Notes: generated by a model not told the origin, from the sequence alone. A DNA stretch of 64,000 nt from Salinimonas marina (GCF_015644725.1 NZ_CP064795.1:2478501-2542500); one strand, 5' to 3'. Positions 36,042 through 47,775 are shown, counted from the stretch's first letter. Numbers and translations: made by a program.

Positions 36042-37403
36042 TTAAAACAAGAATGGTGACCAACTCGGTGACTTAACTTGTCCGTCTGTGGCTGGTAACC
36101 TTGCTTTGAAGCGCCCATCCAAAGACACTAAGGATAATACCTGAGTACCATTGTGCAAGGTGCTGTAAATTATCATACTTCCGTTGGGCGCAATACTAGG
36201 CGACTCGTCCAGATAAGTTCTGGTCAATACCTGAATGGCACCGTCTTTTAAGCCCTGGCGGGCAATTCGATAATCACCATTGGTCTGATTCACCAGCACC
36301 ATTTCTTCGCCATCAGGAGCAATGGTCGCGCCCAGGTTTTGCTCACCCTCAAAGGTTTGTCGTCTTACTTTACCTGATGCTAAATTTACGCGATAAATCT
36401 GGGGTTTACCACCCCGTTCTGAGCTAAATATCAGACTCTCACTATCTGGCGCCCACGACGGCTCGGTATCAATCGCACGATTACGGGTCACCCTACGCAG
36501 TTTCTTGGACGCAAGTTCCATGACATAAATTTCCGGGTTGCCATCTTTTGACAAAACCATCGCTAATTGTTTGCCATCCGGTGAAAACACGGGGCTACCA
36601 TTAATGCCAGGGAAATCCGTGATGGCCTCACGCTTGCGGGTATAAATATCCTGAATAAAAATTTGTGGACGTTTGTTTTCAAAACTCACATACGCCAGCT
36701 TTTCACCATCAGGTGACCAGCTTGGCGACATCAGCGGCTCAGGGGATGACAACAGGCGCGTTTCGTTTTTGCCATCATAGTCAGCAATGGCCAACTCATA
36801 CGGGCGGGCATGGGCATCACGGTCACGTACTTTGACATACGCAATGCGGGTTAGGAAGGCACCCCGGGTACCGGTCAGCTTTTCGTACACCACATCAGAG
36901 ATGCGATGGGCATACTGCCTAAAGTCCTCGGGTTTGATAACCGCCTGGCGTTTATCAATAAGGTGATCATTGGCCGCCACCAGTTTACCCTGGCTCATGG
37001 CTTTGGATTTGCCGCCGGTGGCTTGCCCCCGCAGCACATCCACTAATTCGAAGCTGACTTTGTATTTGCTGCCGGCTTGTTGCTCAACCGTGCCAACCAG
37101 TACCGTATCTACCCCGGCTGACGCCCAGGCTGAATAATTGATGCTGGCATCGGTGTCAGGATATTGCGGCATATCATCCGGCGCAGTAGGGTTAAACTTA
37201 CCGCTACGCAGTAAATCAGCGCGCACCACGGCAGCAATGTCTTCGGGCATCTCGCCCGTGCCTTTGAAAGTAAACGGGACTACCCCGATAGGCCGCGCAC
37301 CGTCTACGCCCTCGGTAATGACAATTTCCAGAGAAGCCTGCGCCAACGTGCTAAACATTAGCAATGTAGCACTAAACCAGATTCCGATTTTTTTCTTGAT
37401 CAC
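36042..37403 (-). CDS. tolB: Tol-Pal system protein TolB
   Basis: 453 residues with a cleaved signal ([10 protein letters not shown]). The mature N-terminus SLEIVITEG is the TolA-contacting strand. An N-terminal alpha/beta domain is followed by a six-bladed beta-propeller with repeated [51 protein letters not shown] motifs. A periplasmic protein, it cycles between Pal and TolA. It lies 39 nt before pal and overlaps the tolA stop by 1 nt. Confidence 0.96.
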   Translation of the reverse strand: MIKKKIGIWFSATLLMFSTLAQASLEIVITEGVDGARPIGVVPFTFKGTGEMPEDIAAVVRADLLRSGKFNPTAPDDMPQYPDTDASINYSAWASAGVDTVLVGTVEQQAGSKYKVSFELVDVLRGQATGGKSKAMSQGKLVAANDHLIDKRQAVIKPEDFRQYAHRISDVVYEKLTGTRGAFLTRIAYVKVRDRDAHARPYELAIADYDGKNETRLLSSPEPLMSPSWSPDGEKLAYVSFENKRPQIFIQDIYTRKREAITDFPGINGSPVFSPDGKQLAMVLSKDGNPEIYVMELASKKLRRVTRNRAIDTEPSWAPDSESLIFSSERGGKPQIYRVNLASGKVRRQTFEGEQNLGATIAPDGEEMVLVNQTNGDYRIARQGLKDGAIQVLTRTYLDESPSIAPNGSMIIYSTLHNGTQVLSLVSLDGRFKARLPATDGQVKSPSWSPFLF

Positions 37404-38236
37404 TACAATTCCACCGTTAGATTAATGTCTTTAAGTTGTTGATACACTTGAGGGTCTTCTGACATTGGCAGTTTATCAGGACGTCTTACCGCTGCCTCTG
37501 AAGCCCGGCACAATGCTGCATCGCCACTGAGCGTTCTGACCTGGACCACAAAGCCTGTGGTCGCCAGTCGAACATTCAGCCGACACTTCTTACCTTTATA
37601 CGCAGAGTCTTTGTATAACCCCTGCATAATCTTTTGTTTAATAAGTGCCCGATAGCGGTCAGTTTCGGAAAGCACCTGCCGCTGCCGCCGTTGTTGCTGA
37701 GCCGCTCGCTCTGCGTCAGCCTGCTCCTGACGCATCTTTTCCATCGCCGCATCTTCTTCGGCCTGTTTGCGTCTGGCTTCGGCTGCGGCTTTCTCCCGGG
37801 CCTCGCGTTCTTTACGCTCTTTGGCTTTTTGGGCGGCCACCCGTTTCAGTTCTTTTTGACGTTTAGCCTCAGCAGCTTGCTTTTGACGTTCTTGCTCGGC
37901 CCGCTTCTCCTGCGCCCGCTGTTTTGCTTTTTGAGCATTGATTTTACGCTGACGCTCAGCCTCTGCTTTTTTGGCAGCGGCTGCGGCGGCCCGCTGTTGC
38001 TCTTCACGTGCCGCGGCTTGTGCCTGCGCTTTTTGTTTATCCGCAATGGCCTGAGCATCGATAAACGTCGCTTTTATCACCGGCTGTGAGGCCGGCGGCG
38101 TGGGCAAGGGATCCGGTGAAAAACTGACACTAATCAGCAACACCAGCGCAATGCCCAGGTGCACGCCCACAGACTTTGCCACCGCCACTTTTTCATCTGT
38201 GTCGAAGAGTCTGGCCAATATTTTGGGTTTGCGCAT
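37403..38236 (-). CDS. tolA: Cell envelope protein TolA
   Basis: 277 residues, shorter than E. coli TolA (421) because the helical middle domain is reduced. Inner-membrane anchor [16 protein letters not shown] (residues about 26-41), then an Ala/Lys/Glu/Gln-rich long helix (residues about 60-190), then the C-terminal domain ([28 protein letters not shown]) that binds TolB. Two cysteines (KKCRLN, ALCRAS) form the conserved disulfide. It uses the proton motive force via TolQR to reach the outer membrane. The repetitive helix gives long spurious reading frames on the other strand. Confidence 0.95.
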   Translation of the reverse strand: MRKPKILARLFDTDEKVAVAKSVGVHLGIALVLLISVSFSPDPLPTPPASQPVIKATFIDAQAIADKQKAQAQAAAREEQQRAAAAAAKKAEAERQRKINAQKAKQRAQEKRAEQERQKQAAEAKRQKELKRVAAQKAKERKEREAREKAAAEARRKQAEEDAAMEKMRQEQADAERAAQQQRRQRQVLSETDRYRALIKQKIMQGLYKDSAYKGKKCRLNVRLATTGFVVQVRTLSGDAALCRASEAAVRRPDKLPMSEDPQVYQQLKDINLTVEL

Positions 38237-38243
38237 AGGCCGA

Positions 38244-38663
38244 TTACTCTTTGGGATCCGTCATCAGGCCCACCGAAGGCACACCTGCACTTTGCAGCAA
38301 AACCATCAACTGAATGACTTTATCGTAGGCCACCTGCCCGTCGCCTTTAACTACCACCGGGGTGTCAGGCTGCTTTTGCAATTGTGCCTGAACCAGCGCG
38401 CCCAAATCTTCTGGGGCGACAGGACGTTCTTCGTCATCACCCAGATTCAGATAATATTTGCCTTCCACATCCACCGAAGCAATCAGTGGCGGGTTGTCTT
38501 TCTGCTCAATAGGCTCGGCACTGGCTTTTGGTAAATCCACTTTTACGCCCTGCGAAACCAGCGGCGAGGTCACCATAAAGATAATCAGCAATACCAACAT
38601 CACATCAATGTAGGGCACCACATTAATCTCAGATACCGGGCGACGGCGTTTACGGGTATACAT
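38244..38663 (-). CDS. tolR: Biopolymer transport protein TolR
   Basis: 139 residues from the ATG at 38663 (MYTRKRRRP). One membrane helix (VPYIDVMLVLLIIFMVT) contains the essential proton-carrying Asp in YIDVML. The ExbD/TolR periplasmic domain follows. It starts 30 nt after tolQ and forms the TolQ5R2 motor. Confidence 0.96.
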   Translation of the reverse strand: MYTRKRRRPVSEINVVPYIDVMLVLLIIFMVTSPLVSQGVKVDLPKASAEPIEQKDNPPLIASVDVEGKYYLNLGDDEERPVAPEDLGALVQAQLQKQPDTPVVVKGDGQVAYDKVIQLMVLLQSAGVPSVGLMTDPKE

Positions 38664-38693
38664 AACAGACTCCTGTACTAACAAACGCCTGCA

Positions 38694-39383
38694 TTAAGGC
38701 GTTTGGTGCTGCTGCGCCGCGATGGCCTGACGATGCAATATGGCCGAAAATTCTTCCATAAAGTTGGCGTAATTGTTTTCCAGTTTTTCTACCTTATGAC
38801 TAAAGCGGTTATACGCAATAACGGCCGGAATAGCTGCAAACAAACCGATAGCCGTGGCAATAAGCGCCTCAGCAATGCCCGGCGCTACCATTGCCAGTGT
38901 GGCCTGTTGCACTTCACCCAGCGCAATAAAGGCATTCATGATTCCCCATACGGTACCAAACAAACCGATGTAGGGGCTGATAGAGCCTGCCGTGGCCAAA
39001 AATGGTAACCGGCTTTCCAGCTCTTCTACTTCCCGGGACATGGTCACCCGCATAGCACGGTAGGTGCCATCCACAATACCGTTGACGGCGGTATTACCTT
39101 TACGCAGACGTACAAATTCTTTAAAGCCTGAACAGAAAATGCCAGATATTCCGCCAATATTGGTGCGCGCCGACAATTCCTGATACAGGCGGTTTAGATC
39201 TGCGCCCGACCAGAATTTGTCTTCAAAGTTGCGCATCTCGGTCTCGGCCGATTTTAGCGCCTTGGTACGCTGAAAAATAAATGTCCACGATGCCACCGAG
39301 ACGCCCAGCAATAACAGCATTACCAACTGCACGACAAAACTGGCCTGAAGGAACAGTCCGATAAAAGTTAAATCAGATTCCAC
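38694..39383 (-). CDS. tolQ: Tol-Pal motor protein TolQ
   Basis: 229 residues with three membrane helices: residues about 11-33 ([19 protein letters not shown]), about 135-157 ([20 protein letters not shown]) and about 168-190 ([21 protein letters not shown]). Conserved GLFGTVWGI and [10 protein letters not shown] motifs line the proton path with TolR. It overlaps ybgC by 11 nt. Confidence 0.96.
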   Translation of the reverse strand: MESDLTFIGLFLQASFVVQLVMLLLLGVSVASWTFIFQRTKALKSAETEMRNFEDKFWSGADLNRLYQELSARTNIGGISGIFCSGFKEFVRLRKGNTAVNGIVDGTYRAMRVTMSREVEELESRLPFLATAGSISPYIGLFGTVWGIMNAFIALGEVQQATLAMVAPGIAEALIATAIGLFAAIPAVIAYNRFSHKVEKLENNYANFMEEFSAILHRQAIAAQQHQTP

Positions 39384-39771
39384 GCGATAAATCCCCTAAT
39401 AAAGTGCGTGGGATTTTTCTTGCTTTCATTTTAAGCTGATCCACGCACACAACCTGAATATCAGCAGCAACCAGTAGTTCGCCACTTTCATTATAAATTC
39501 TTTGCTGAAACACCATGCTGGCACCTTTCAATTCTACAATCTGTGAATCAATACTCAACAGCTGATTGAATCGCGCAGGCGCATAGTTATGCATCTCGAC
39601 CCGTTTGACGACAAAACCAATAGATTGTTCCAGCAAAACATCCTGATCATAACCTATTTCACGTAACCATTCGGTGCGGGCCCGCTCCATAAACTTCAGA
39701 TAATTCGCATAATAAACAATGCCACCGGCATCGGTATCTTCATAATAAATGCGCACCTGCCATTTATGCAT
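39373..39771 (-). CDS. ybgC: Acyl-CoA thioesterase YbgC
   Basis: 132 residues from the ATG at 39771 ([17 protein letters not shown]). A hot-dog-fold thioesterase of the 4HBT family, with the catalytic Asp in the signature [30 protein letters not shown]. It hydrolyses short acyl-CoA or acyl-ACP thioesters. It is the first gene of the ybgC-tolQRAB-pal-cpoB operon, the common order in gammaproteobacteria. Confidence 0.95.
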   Translation of the reverse strand: MHKWQVRIYYEDTDAGGIVYYANYLKFMERARTEWLREIGYDQDVLLEQSIGFVVKRVEMHNYAPARFNQLLSIDSQIVELKGASMVFQQRIYNESGELLVAADIQVVCVDQLKMKARKIPRTLLGDLSRGI

Positions 39772-39958
39772 ACTTATGCTTCCTACCACAATAAAATTAA
39801 TCGCTTTGCCCCCAATCCTTGGTAGTGACGGGGACTATTCAAGAGGCAAAATACCGTTATAAACTATTTAAAACAATAGATTTAACGCAACTATCGCCAC
39901 ATTATAACAACCCGTTAACGAATTAGTTTTTCTAATCTCAAATTATAATTTTACTCAA

Positions 39959-39986
39959 TTGATAGAAACCAGTTCTACTCTATAAT
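39959..39986 (+). promoter_or_regulatory. Strong sigma-70 promoter before a short transcript
   Basis: TTGATA and TATAAT, 16 nt apart, followed by GCGCACC, which resembles the discriminator of rRNA/tRNA promoters. The upstream 60 nt are very AT-rich, like an UP element. No protein-coding frame follows. Confidence 0.75.
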
Positions 39987-39992
39987 GCGCAC

Positions 39993-40121
39993 CATCTGTC
40001 ACACAGACATCACGAATTTTTCGGGATGTATGAGAATTTCTCCTGTTAGACATGAGTTCCCTGGATTTATTTCCTTCAACACTTGTTGTTTTAGCCCGTT
40101 CATTTGAGCGGGCTTTTTTTT
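39993..40121 (+). ncRNA. Candidate small RNA of about 130 nt
   Basis: A rightward transcript is bounded by a near-consensus stable-RNA-type promoter and a strong intrinsic terminator (AGCCCG / CGGGCT stem at 40093-40114, then eight T). It contains hairpins TCTGTcacACAGA and CATCACGAAttttTCGGGATG near its 5' end and no open frame with a ribosome site. It lies between the divergent ends of the tol and ruv clusters. It does not match a small RNA family I recognise. The downstream 40122-40393 stretch holds nothing recognised. Confidence 0.6.
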
Positions 40122-40393
40122 GCCCGGTACTTAGCCAACCTCATTTTCCCTGCAATGCTCAGAATTCTTGCCTCAGACTTAAGATCTGATTTCTTCAACC
40201 GCAGGCCGCTTTAGCTTATCGAGCCATTTTGTCGGGCAATCGGCTCGAGCTTTCGCCCGAGACTACCTTAACCAGCTTTGCCCAAAGCTAAGCGGAAAGT
40301 GTGCCACTTTGTACAATTGCAAAATGAAAACAGCAAAATGGAAAATCGTTAAGACTTACCGCAGCCCCGATACAGACCAGGAGCCGCGGTTTG

Positions 40394-41398
40394 TTATTCG
40401 GTAGGATTAAACCCAAAGTGCAGAAAGGCGCGCTGCTGCACAATACGGCCACGGGGAGTGCGTTGTAAAAAGCCTTGCTGAATAAGAAACGGTTCGATGA
40501 CATCTTCGATGGTTTCTTTTTCTTCGCCGATGGCTGCCGCCAGGTTATCCAGCCCTACCGGGCCGCCATCGAATTTTTCGATAATGGCCAGCAGTAGCTT
40601 ACGATCCATATAGTCAAAGCCTTGCTTGTCCACATCCAGCATGTCCAACGCACTGGCTGCCACTTGAGCACTGACCACACCATTGGCTTTGATCTCGGCA
40701 TAATCGCGCACCCGGCGTAACAGCCGGTTAGCTATGCGCGGAGTCCCGCGCGAACGCCTGGCCACTTCCAGCGCGCCCTCTTCATCCATATTAAGATTTA
40801 AAAATTCCGCGCTGCGGGCCACTATCGTGGTTAAATCTTTCACTGAATAGAATTCCAGACGCTGCACAATCCCAAAACGGTCTCGAAGGGGCGAGGTCAA
40901 CGAGCCGGCCCTGGTGGTGGCCCCCACCAGGGTGAAGGGCGGCAAATCAAGCTTTATAGAGCGCGCCGCAGGACCTTCGCCAATCATGATGTCTAATTGG
41001 TAATCTTCCATCGCCGGGTACAGAATCTCTTCGACTACCGGGCTTAGACGATGAATTTCATCGATAAACAAAACATCGTTGCGTTCAAGATTGGTCAGCA
41101 ATGCCGCCAGGTCACCGGCTTTTTCAAGCACCGGTCCGGAGGTGGTTTTAATGCTGACATCCATTTCGTTGGCCACGATATTGGCCAGCGTAGTTTTGCC
41201 CAGCCCCGGAGGCCCGAAGATAAGCAGATGATCCAGCGCATCTTCGCGGTTACGGGCAGCCTGAATAAAAATTTCCATCTGCTCGCAAACATGGGGCTGG
41301 CCGGTGTAGTCGCTCAGCATCTTCGGGCGAATTGCCCGGTCGATCACTTCATCTTCGTTAGTGGCGTCGGCGCCAATTAAACGATCGGCTTCAATCAT
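40394..41398 (-). CDS. ruvB: Holliday junction branch migration helicase RuvB
   Basis: 334 residues. AAA+ ATPase with Walker [12 protein letters not shown], Walker [11 protein letters not shown], sensor [17 protein letters not shown] and a C-terminal winged helix ([11 protein letters not shown]). Hexamers pump DNA through the RuvA-bound junction. It starts 12 nt after ruvA and is last in the nudB-ruvC-ruvA-ruvB order. aspS, nudB, ruvC, ruvA and ruvB all run leftward with gaps of less than 20 nt and are probably co-transcribed. Confidence 0.97.
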   Translation of the reverse strand: MIEADRLIGADATNEDEVIDRAIRPKMLSDYTGQPHVCEQMEIFIQAARNREDALDHLLIFGPPGLGKTTLANIVANEMDVSIKTTSGPVLEKAGDLAALLTNLERNDVLFIDEIHRLSPVVEEILYPAMEDYQLDIMIGEGPAARSIKLDLPPFTLVGATTRAGSLTSPLRDRFGIVQRLEFYSVKDLTTIVARSAEFLNLNMDEEGALEVARRSRGTPRIANRLLRRVRDYAEIKANGVVSAQVAASALDMLDVDKQGFDYMDRKLLLAIIEKFDGGPVGLDNLAAAIGEEKETIEDVIEPFLIQQGFLQRTPRGRIVQQRAFLHFGFNPTE

Positions 41399-41410
41399 TG
41401 CAATAGACTC

Positions 41411-42031
41411 TTATAGTGCTGCACGCAGCGCTTCGCGGATAAGGGCTTCGCTGTCCATGTCGGAGGTATACACACCGCTTACCATTTTACTGGCCTGCGT
41501 GGGTTTGTAGCCTAATGCCACCAGGGCACTGGCCGCATCTTCACGAACATCGTTGATGGGTACTACGCTAGCGCCGTTGGTGCTTTCCATTGGTAAATCC
41601 GGCAAATTTACATCCTGAATTTTGCCAAATTTTGCCAGCCGGTCACGTAGCTCAACCACCAGCCTTTCCGCGGTTTTTTTACCTATTCCGGGCATGGCCA
41701 CCAGTGAAGATACATCTTCGTTTTGCACGCAAACCATAAACTGACTGGCTGACATGCCCGACAGTATCGTTAACGCCAGTTTCGGACCCACGCCATTGGC
41801 TTTGATTAACTCGCGAAACAAACTGCGTTCCATTTTATCGGCAAAGCCAAATAGCAACTGGGCATCTTCGCGCACGACAAAGTGAGTGTACACCACTACT
41901 TCTTCGTTAAGGGCCGGCAACTGATAAAAGCTGGTCATGGGCATCTGAATCTCATACCCCACCCCGGCAACGTCTATTAATACTTCTGGTGGCTGCTTTT
42001 CCACCAGGGTTCCTCTGATTCGACCTATCAT
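41411..42031 (-). CDS. ruvA: Holliday junction protein RuvA
   Basis: 206 residues: OB-fold ([31 protein letters not shown]), two helix-hairpin-helix motifs ([17 protein letters not shown] and [19 protein letters not shown]), a flexible acidic linker and a C-terminal RuvB-binding domain ([20 protein letters not shown]). A tetramer holds the four-way junction and recruits RuvB. Confidence 0.97.
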   Translation of the reverse strand: MIGRIRGTLVEKQPPEVLIDVAGVGYEIQMPMTSFYQLPALNEEVVVYTHFVVREDAQLLFGFADKMERSLFRELIKANGVGPKLALTILSGMSASQFMVCVQNEDVSSLVAMPGIGKKTAERLVVELRDRLAKFGKIQDVNLPDLPMESTNGASVVPINDVREDAASALVALGYKPTQASKMVSGVYTSDMDSEALIREALRAAL

Positions 42032-42049
42032 GTCATTAACTGCTCTGTA

Positions 42050-42567
42050 TTATCGCAACCGGCCCCGAACAGTCTTACTTGCCTGTCCGGCCAGTTTAAT
42101 CAAACTTTGTTCGGTATGAGCATGGCACAGGGCCACCGCTAACGCATCGGCAGCATCTGCCTGGGGAGTGCCTGGTAAACCCAGCAGATGTTTTACCATA
42201 TGCTGAACCTGCGCTTTATCCGCGCCTCCCTTGCCCACTACCGCCTGTTTTATCTGTCGGGCAGAATATTCTGCCACCGGCAAGTGACTCTGGGTAGCTG
42301 CCACAATCGCGGCCCCCGCGCCTGCCCAAGCTTTAACGCTGAATCCGGATTCTTCGCCATAAACACTTGCTCAATGGCAAACTGCTGGGGGCCATATTGT
42401 TTGATGACCTCACCGACACTGCTGAAGATTTGTGACAAGCGTTCGGGTAACGCATCAGTTTTTAACCTGATACAGCCACTGGCCACATACACTAACTTGC
42501 CTTGACGGCGGGCAATTAAACCATAGCCGGTGATGCGAGAACCTGGATCTATACCCAGTATAATCAT
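42050..42567 (-). pseudogene. ruvC: Holliday junction endonuclease RuvC, split by a one-base deletion (likely sequence error)
   Basis: Resolvase that cuts Holliday junctions. The first part ([16 protein letters not shown] with the catalytic Asp, and [22 protein letters not shown]) shifts frame after GQARG. The second part picks up as [20 protein letters not shown] and ends with the catalytic [15 protein letters not shown] segment. The break is at the C run 42313-42317 (G run in the gene): six bases rather than five give one frame of 172 residues, the standard length. Its start overlaps the nudB stop by 1 nt. The intact neighbours ruvA and ruvB argue against real loss. Confidence 0.9.
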
Positions 42568-43007
42568 TATTTGGCTCCGGGAACAAATGTATCGACCGCC
42601 TCGCGGTTACTGGGCGACCAAATTCGCTGTAAAGCCGCAGGTTTGTCGAGCCACTCGTAGGAAAGATGTTCGGTTAGCACAATTACCGTATCAGCGGGAA
42701 TTTGCGCGGTAAAAACATGTTCAGTGTTATAGAGGGTACCTGGCGGATAACGATGTAACCAGCAGGAACGGATTTTAAAGCGGTTGGTCTGGTGACAGTT
42801 CACCACCTGATGCAGATGCGGTTGCAGCTGTAAGCCTATTTCTTCGTGAACCTCGCGATAAGCGGTTTGTTCAGGAGACTCACCGGTTTCTATGGTGCCG
42901 GTCACCGATTGCCAGAAACTGGCATCATCATCTCGTTGTAACAATAAAATGCGGTGGTGCTCATCATAAAGCACCACCAACACTGATTCAGGTCTTTTAT
43001 AACCCAT
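42567..43007 (-). CDS. nudB: Dihydroneopterin triphosphate diphosphatase (Nudix)
   Basis: 146 residues from the ATG at 43007 ([12 protein letters not shown]), the usual NudB start. The Nudix box is [22 protein letters not shown], complete with REVHEE metal ligands. NudB removes pyrophosphate from dihydroneopterin triphosphate, the second step of folate synthesis. Its position next to aspS and ruvC matches the E. coli arrangement. It starts 4 nt after aspS. Confidence 0.93.
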   Translation of the reverse strand: MGYKRPESVLVVLYDEHHRILLLQRDDDASFWQSVTGTIETGESPEQTAYREVHEEIGLQLQPHLHQVVNCHQTNRFKIRSCWLHRYPPGTLYNTEHVFTAQIPADTVIVLTEHLSYEWLDKPAALQRIWSPSNREAVDTFVPGAK

Positions 43008-43011
43008 AGAA

Positions 43012-44772
43012 TCAGGTGTTTTTCTTGACCACGCCAATCGCCAGGTCAGCAAGCTGCTGTTCGTTTGCCGGGCTAGGCGCTGATGTCAGCGGGCACGCAG
43101 CCGTGGTGGTTTTTGGAAAGGCCATCACATCACGAATGGAGGTGGCACCGGTCATCAGCATCACCAAACGATCCAAACCAAAGGCCAGGCCAGCATGGGG
43201 CGGCGCGCCAAATTGCAACGCATCCAGTAAGAAGCCAAATTTACTTTGTGCTTCCTGCTCGCCAATACCCAGAATACTGAATACCGCCGACTGCATTTGT
43301 TCATCATGAATACGTACCGAACCGCCGCCTAATTCAACCCCATTTAATACCATGTCATAGGCATCAGACAAGGCGTCGGCAGGATTGGCTTTAAGTTGTT
43401 CGGCGTCCACATCCCGGGGCGCGGTGAACGGATGGTGCAGAGCGTGATACTGGCCATCGACTTCTTCGAACATGGGGAAATCCACGACCCACAGTGGGCG
43501 CCATTCGCCTTCCAGCAAATCAAGATCTTCACCCAGTTTCAGACGCAGAGCGCCCAGTGCTTCGGTGACCACATTGGCCGTATCGGCGCCAAACAACAGA
43601 ATATCGCCACTTTGCGCGCCGGTGCGCTGTAACACGGCGTCAGTAATATCTTCGCTCAGGAACTTAAGTACCGGTGATTGCAGTCCTTCCTGACCGCCTT
43701 CAAGGCTGTTTACTTTCAGCCATGCCAGCCCTTTAGCACCGTAAATACCCACAAACTTGGTGTACTCGTCCAGTTGCTTACGAGACAAGCTGGCACCGCC
43801 GGGTACCCGAATGACCGACACCCGACCTTTAGGATCATTGGCTGGACCGCTGAATACTTTAAATTCTACCGTGCTAAGCAAGTCGGCCACATCCACCAGC
43901 TCCAGCGGATTACGCAGATCAGGTTTATCTGAGCCGTAGCGCTGCATTGCCTCGGCATAGGTCATGCGCGGGAAGTCACCCAGTTCAACATTTAGCATCT
44001 TGTTAAACAGATCCCGAATCAGACCTTCGGTAATCGCCATCACACCATCGGCATCCAAAAAGGTGGTTTCCAAATCGATTTGGGTAAACTCTGGCTGGCG
44101 ATCGGCACGTAAATCTTCATCACGGAAGCATTTCACGATTTGATAATAACGGTCCATGCCTGACATCATCAGCAACTGTTTAAACAGCTGCGGCGATTGT
44201 GGCAATGCGAAAAATTCACCTTTGTGCGTGCGGCTTGGCACCAGATAATCGCGGGCCCCTTCAGGCGTGGCTTTGGTCAGGATGGGGGTTTCAATATCCA
44301 GAAAACCATCACCTTCTAAGTAACGGCGTACTGCGGCGGTTACCTGCGAACGAAACTTCAGACGCTGACTCATCAATGGCCGGCGCAGGTCCAGATAACG
44401 ATAACGCAGACGCTGCTCTTCGGAATTTTCCTGGTTCCAGTCAAGGGGTAACGCATTCGCTTTGCTGTAAATATGTAAGCCGGTTCCCAGAATTTCAATC
44501 TCACCGGTACGCATGGTGTCGTTAACCTGGCCGGCAGGCCGGGCTCGTACTTTACCGGTCAGTTTTACACAAAATTCGCTACGCAACTTATTGGCTTCTT
44601 CAAGCACGTCCGGCAAATCCGGATCAAACACAACCTGAACCAGCCCTTCGCGATCGCGCAGGTCGATAAAAATCACTCCGCCTAAATCGCGGCGCTTGTT
44701 TACCCAACCGCACAGGGTAACTTCCTGTCCGACATAAGATGAATCAATATTCCCACAGTAATCTGTGCGCAT
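43012..44772 (-). CDS. aspS: Aspartyl-tRNA synthetase
   Basis: 586 residues from the ATG at 44772 ([15 protein letters not shown]); a longer frame adds 49 unconserved residues. N-terminal OB-fold for the anticodon ([26 protein letters not shown]), class II motif 2 ([26 protein letters not shown]), the bacterial insertion (GAD) domain, and motif 3 ([15 protein letters not shown]). It charges tRNA-Asp. First gene of the leftward aspS-nudB-ruvCAB run. Confidence 0.97.
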   Translation of the reverse strand: MRTDYCGNIDSSYVGQEVTLCGWVNKRRDLGGVIFIDLRDREGLVQVVFDPDLPDVLEEANKLRSEFCVKLTGKVRARPAGQVNDTMRTGEIEILGTGLHIYSKANALPLDWNQENSEEQRLRYRYLDLRRPLMSQRLKFRSQVTAAVRRYLEGDGFLDIETPILTKATPEGARDYLVPSRTHKGEFFALPQSPQLFKQLLMMSGMDRYYQIVKCFRDEDLRADRQPEFTQIDLETTFLDADGVMAITEGLIRDLFNKMLNVELGDFPRMTYAEAMQRYGSDKPDLRNPLELVDVADLLSTVEFKVFSGPANDPKGRVSVIRVPGGASLSRKQLDEYTKFVGIYGAKGLAWLKVNSLEGGQEGLQSPVLKFLSEDITDAVLQRTGAQSGDILLFGADTANVVTEALGALRLKLGEDLDLLEGEWRPLWVVDFPMFEEVDGQYHALHHPFTAPRDVDAEQLKANPADALSDAYDMVLNGVELGGGSVRIHDEQMQSAVFSILGIGEQEAQSKFGFLLDALQFGAPPHAGLAFGLDRLVMLMTGATSIRDVMAFPKTTTAACPLTSAPSPANEQQLADLAIGVVKKNT

Positions 44773-44947
44773 GGTCGATGACCCCTGATAGTTCTGGTTG
44801 TTACCGGTGCTGCTGTTCACACAAACCCGACCCTGACTGTGCAAAAACACAGCATGCGGGAGTGGCAGGATAAAAAAGTGCGCGGCAACCGATGGCTTTA
44901 TGACAAAATAAGGCCGCATAGTATAAACAAATGCGTAATAAACCCCA

Positions 44948-45844
44948 ATGCCAAAAACAACATTCGCCGCAACAGATTTACCCGTAACCGCGCCGCTGCA
45001 CCTTGGCTTACCCGTGTGGCAGGATAGCAGCTGGGCCAGCCGCTGGTTTGGTGACCCGGCGGCGCGTCAGCACACACTGCAGTATTATGCGCGTTTCTTC
45101 AATTCAGTAGAAGGCAACACCACCTTTTATGCGCTGCCCTCCCAGGCCACCCTCGCTAAATGGCAGGCGGCGGTGCCGGCTGACTTCCGTTTTACGTTTA
45201 AGTTGCATCAGGACATTACCCATAACGGGCCTGTTGGCGCGAACCAGGCGCGGCTGGAGGAGCAGCTTAGTCTGATGCGGCAACTGAAAGACCAGCTGGG
45301 CATGTTGCTGATTCAGCTGCCTGCGCACTTTGCCCCATCGGCACTGCGTCAGCTTAAAAAATTATTGGCGTATCTGGCCGATGAATTTGTGCTGGGTGTG
45401 GAAGTGCGTCATCCCGAGTTTTTTACCAAAGGTGAGGCCGAAGTCGCCCTGAATCGTCTGTTGATGCGCTATGGCGCTAATCGAATCATTATGGATACCC
45501 GTGCGTTGTTTGCAGGTCCGGCGCAAAATGCCATGGTGGCCGAGGCCCGAATCAAAAAGCCGCGAGTGCCGGTAAATATCATTGCGACGGCTCAATCGCC
45601 GGTGGTCCGTTTTGTGGGCGGAGATGATGACCACATCAATCAGCAAATGTTGACCCCATGGGTGCACAAATGCCAGCAATGGCGTCAGGAAGGAAAGAGT
45701 CCGTTTTTATTTTTACACAGACCCGATAACAAAGATGCGCCATGGCTGGCGCAACAGTTTGTGGAGCTTCACAACCGGTGTTACCCGAAAACCCCTCTGA
45801 CCGGCCCGATGTCAGCGACCGGTCAGCAGGAAGACTTATTCTGA
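44948..45844 (+). CDS. DUF72 family protein (YecE-like)
   Basis: 298 residues. TIM-barrel-like DUF72 family: [27 protein letters not shown] and [13 protein letters not shown] are the family hallmarks, with a [10 protein letters not shown] strand and [17 protein letters not shown] near the end. YecE/DUF72 proteins resemble a metal-dependent TIM-barrel fold, but no activity is established. It diverges from aspS and its 3' end overlaps the end of the convergent glrR by 9 bp. Confidence 0.9.
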   Translation: MPKTTFAATDLPVTAPLHLGLPVWQDSSWASRWFGDPAARQHTLQYYARFFNSVEGNTTFYALPSQATLAKWQAAVPADFRFTFKLHQDITHNGPVGANQARLEEQLSLMRQLKDQLGMLLIQLPAHFAPSALRQLKKLLAYLADEFVLGVEVRHPEFFTKGEAEVALNRLLMRYGANRIIMDTRALFAGPAQNAMVAEARIKKPRVPVNIIATAQSPVVRFVGGDDDHINQQMLTPWVHKCQQWRQEGKSPFLFLHRPDNKDAPWLAQQFVELHNRCYPKTPLTGPMSATGQQEDLF

Positions 45845-47188
45845 GGTGTTACGAAAGTCCGCGGCGTCAAGCTCGTGCTTTTTCATAAGCTTATGCATGT
45901 CGGTACGGTTGCGACCGGCCAGCTCTGCCGCCCGGGTCACATTACCGTCGGTCATTTTCAACAGCTTGTACAGATACTGCTGTTCAAAGGCATCCCGCGC
46001 TTCGGTCAGCGTGGGCCAGCTTTGTTTGGTGGCTGACAACGCCTGTTCGACCAAATGCAGGGGAATAACCGGCGTCTGGGTCAGCGCTACACATTGTTCT
46101 ACCACGTTCACCAGTTGCCGAACATTACCCTGCCAGTCTGACTTAACCATCAGCTGCATGGCATCATCAGAAAACTGCGTGACATTGACATTGTGACGCT
46201 GGCCGCTTTGTTGCAGCAATGTGCGCGCTAACAAGGGAATATCTTCACTGCGTTCTTTTAGCGAAGGAAGTTTGAGATTTACCACATTTAGCCGGTAATA
46301 CAAATCTTCGCGGAAGGTGCCCTCTTCCATCTCTTTGTGTAAATCTTTGTGCGTGGCCGAGATAACCCGGACATCGATATCCACCTGCTTGCTACTGCCC
46401 ACCGGTCGAATCTGACGTTCCTGCAAAGCCCGTAATAGTTTGACCTGCAGCGTCATCGGCATGTCCCCGATTTCGTCTAAAAACAGGGTGCCGCCGTCGG
46501 CTTCACGAAACAAACCCGGGGCGGCCTGAACCGCGCCGGTGAAGGCGCCTTTGGCGTGCCCGAACAGCTCAGATTCAAGCAGGTTTTCAGGCAACGCGCC
46601 ACAGTTGATGGCCACAAACGGCATATCTTTACGGGTGCTGGCCTGATGGATAGCATTAGCCAGTAATTCTTTACCGGTACCGCTGGCCCCGGTAATCAGC
46701 ACACTGACTTCGCGCTGGGCAATACGATACGCCTGGTCCAGCACATTGGTCATTTCAGGTGAGCGGGTAATAATGGCTGAGCACCATTCGCCAGGCTGGG
46801 ACGCCTGAGACTGACTCAGGGCCTTTTTAAGCAGGGTGCGTAGCTCTTCATGATCCACGGGTTTTGGCAAAAAGCCAAACACTCCGCGCTGGGTGGCGGC
46901 CACCGCATCAGAGATGGTGCCGTGGGCGGTCATCAGAATCACCGGGATATCTTGTCGAATGCCCATGATTTCTTCAAACAGGCTCAAGCCGTCCAGGCCT
47001 GGCATACGCAGGTCACTGAGCACCACATCAAATTCTTCGCTGCGAACTTTTTTAAGCGCGGCATTGCCATCTTCGACGGCGGTAACCTGATAACCTTCAC
47101 CTTCTAAACGAATAGTCAGAAGCCGTAACAAACTTTTGTCGTCGTCTACCAGCAATAACTGCGGATTACTTTTACCTGACTCACTCAC
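45836..47188 (-). CDS. glrR: Sigma-54-dependent response regulator GlrR (QseF/YfhA)
   Basis: 450 residues. Receiver with phospho-Asp in [13 protein letters not shown] (about residue 58), AAA+ domain with Walker [18 protein letters not shown], the sigma-54 contact loop GAFTGA, Walker [14 protein letters not shown], and a C-terminal Fis-type helix-turn-helix ([24 protein letters not shown]). In E. coli GlrR activates the small RNA glmY, controlling amino sugar synthesis, and rpoE. It overlaps qseG by 4 nt. Confidence 0.93.
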   Translation of the reverse strand: MSESGKSNPQLLLVDDDKSLLRLLTIRLEGEGYQVTAVEDGNAALKKVRSEEFDVVLSDLRMPGLDGLSLFEEIMGIRQDIPVILMTAHGTISDAVAATQRGVFGFLPKPVDHEELRTLLKKALSQSQASQPGEWCSAIITRSPEMTNVLDQAYRIAQREVSVLITGASGTGKELLANAIHQASTRKDMPFVAINCGALPENLLESELFGHAKGAFTGAVQAAPGLFREADGGTLFLDEIGDMPMTLQVKLLRALQERQIRPVGSSKQVDIDVRVISATHKDLHKEMEEGTFREDLYYRLNVVNLKLPSLKERSEDIPLLARTLLQQSGQRHNVNVTQFSDDAMQLMVKSDWQGNVRQLVNVVEQCVALTQTPVIPLHLVEQALSATKQSWPTLTEARDAFEQQYLYKLLKMTDGNVTRAAELAGRNRTDMHKLMKKHELDAADFRNTSE

Positions 47189-47775
47189 TGCTGGCTACTC
47201 CTGTTCTTATCCATCAATGTCGCTTCAATTTCTAATAGTTCTTCCAGCTTTTTTTGCTGGGCTTCAAGTTCTTGTTGCAATGCTTCACTGGACTGCGCTT
47301 GCTCTGCATTGACTTTGTTTAAAATGACCAGCGCTGATTCCAGCTCCAGCATTTCATTATTGGGGGCATCCACCATCGTTTTGACCAGCGGCTGTAACGC
47401 CGGCGACAGTTTGTCGATGATGCTGGTGATCCAGTGCTGTGACCGTAAACGCGCCTGATAAGGTGTGTCTACCGGCAGCGACAAAATCACCCGTTCAATG
47501 GTGTCGGGTAACGAGTCGCTCAATTCATCGATACGCGCTCTGCGTTGGGGCCAGGGCGTGGCATCAGCCTTAATCCACATATTGGCCCAGTAGATAAGAT
47601 CGCATTGATGCTCAAACTCAATCGTGTCTTCGGTGACCAGACACATATCATCACTGTCATGAATTACCGTGACCGGTTGCGCTACTGTATCAGCCGGCTC
47701 GGTTACAGGTTGTGGTATCATCCCCGCGCAGCCTGTCAAAACCGCTACCAGTGACAGAACTAGCATTTTTTTCAT
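47185..47775 (-). CDS. qseG: QseG-like outer membrane lipoprotein
   Basis: 196 residues with a lipoprotein signal (MKKMLVLSLVAVLTGCAG). The mature part has a conserved-looking Cys pair (DMCLVTED, HQCDLIYWAN) and ends in a Gln/Glu-rich coiled coil. In E. coli QseG (YfhG) sits between glrK and glrR and contacts GlrK to stimulate it. Called on gene position and architecture, since the sequence family is weakly conserved. It overlaps glrK by 1 nt. Confidence 0.75.
   Translation of the reverse strand: MKKMLVLSLVAVLTGCAGMIPQPVTEPADTVAQPVTVIHDSDDMCLVTEDTIEFEHQCDLIYWANMWIKADATPWPQRRARIDELSDSLPDTIERVILSLPVDTPYQARLRSQHWITSIIDKLSPALQPLVKTMVDAPNNEMLELESALVILNKVNAEQAQSSEALQQELEAQQKKLEELLEIEATLMDKNRSSQQ

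Noticed and set aside
37634..38089. 151-codon rightward frame opposite tolA
   Set aside because: A shadow of the Ala/Lys/Glu-rich TolA helix on the other strand; repetitive Leu/Phe composition.
40288..40503. 71-codon leftward frame after ruvB
   Set aside because: Overlaps the 3' end of ruvB in a different frame, without a ribosome site.
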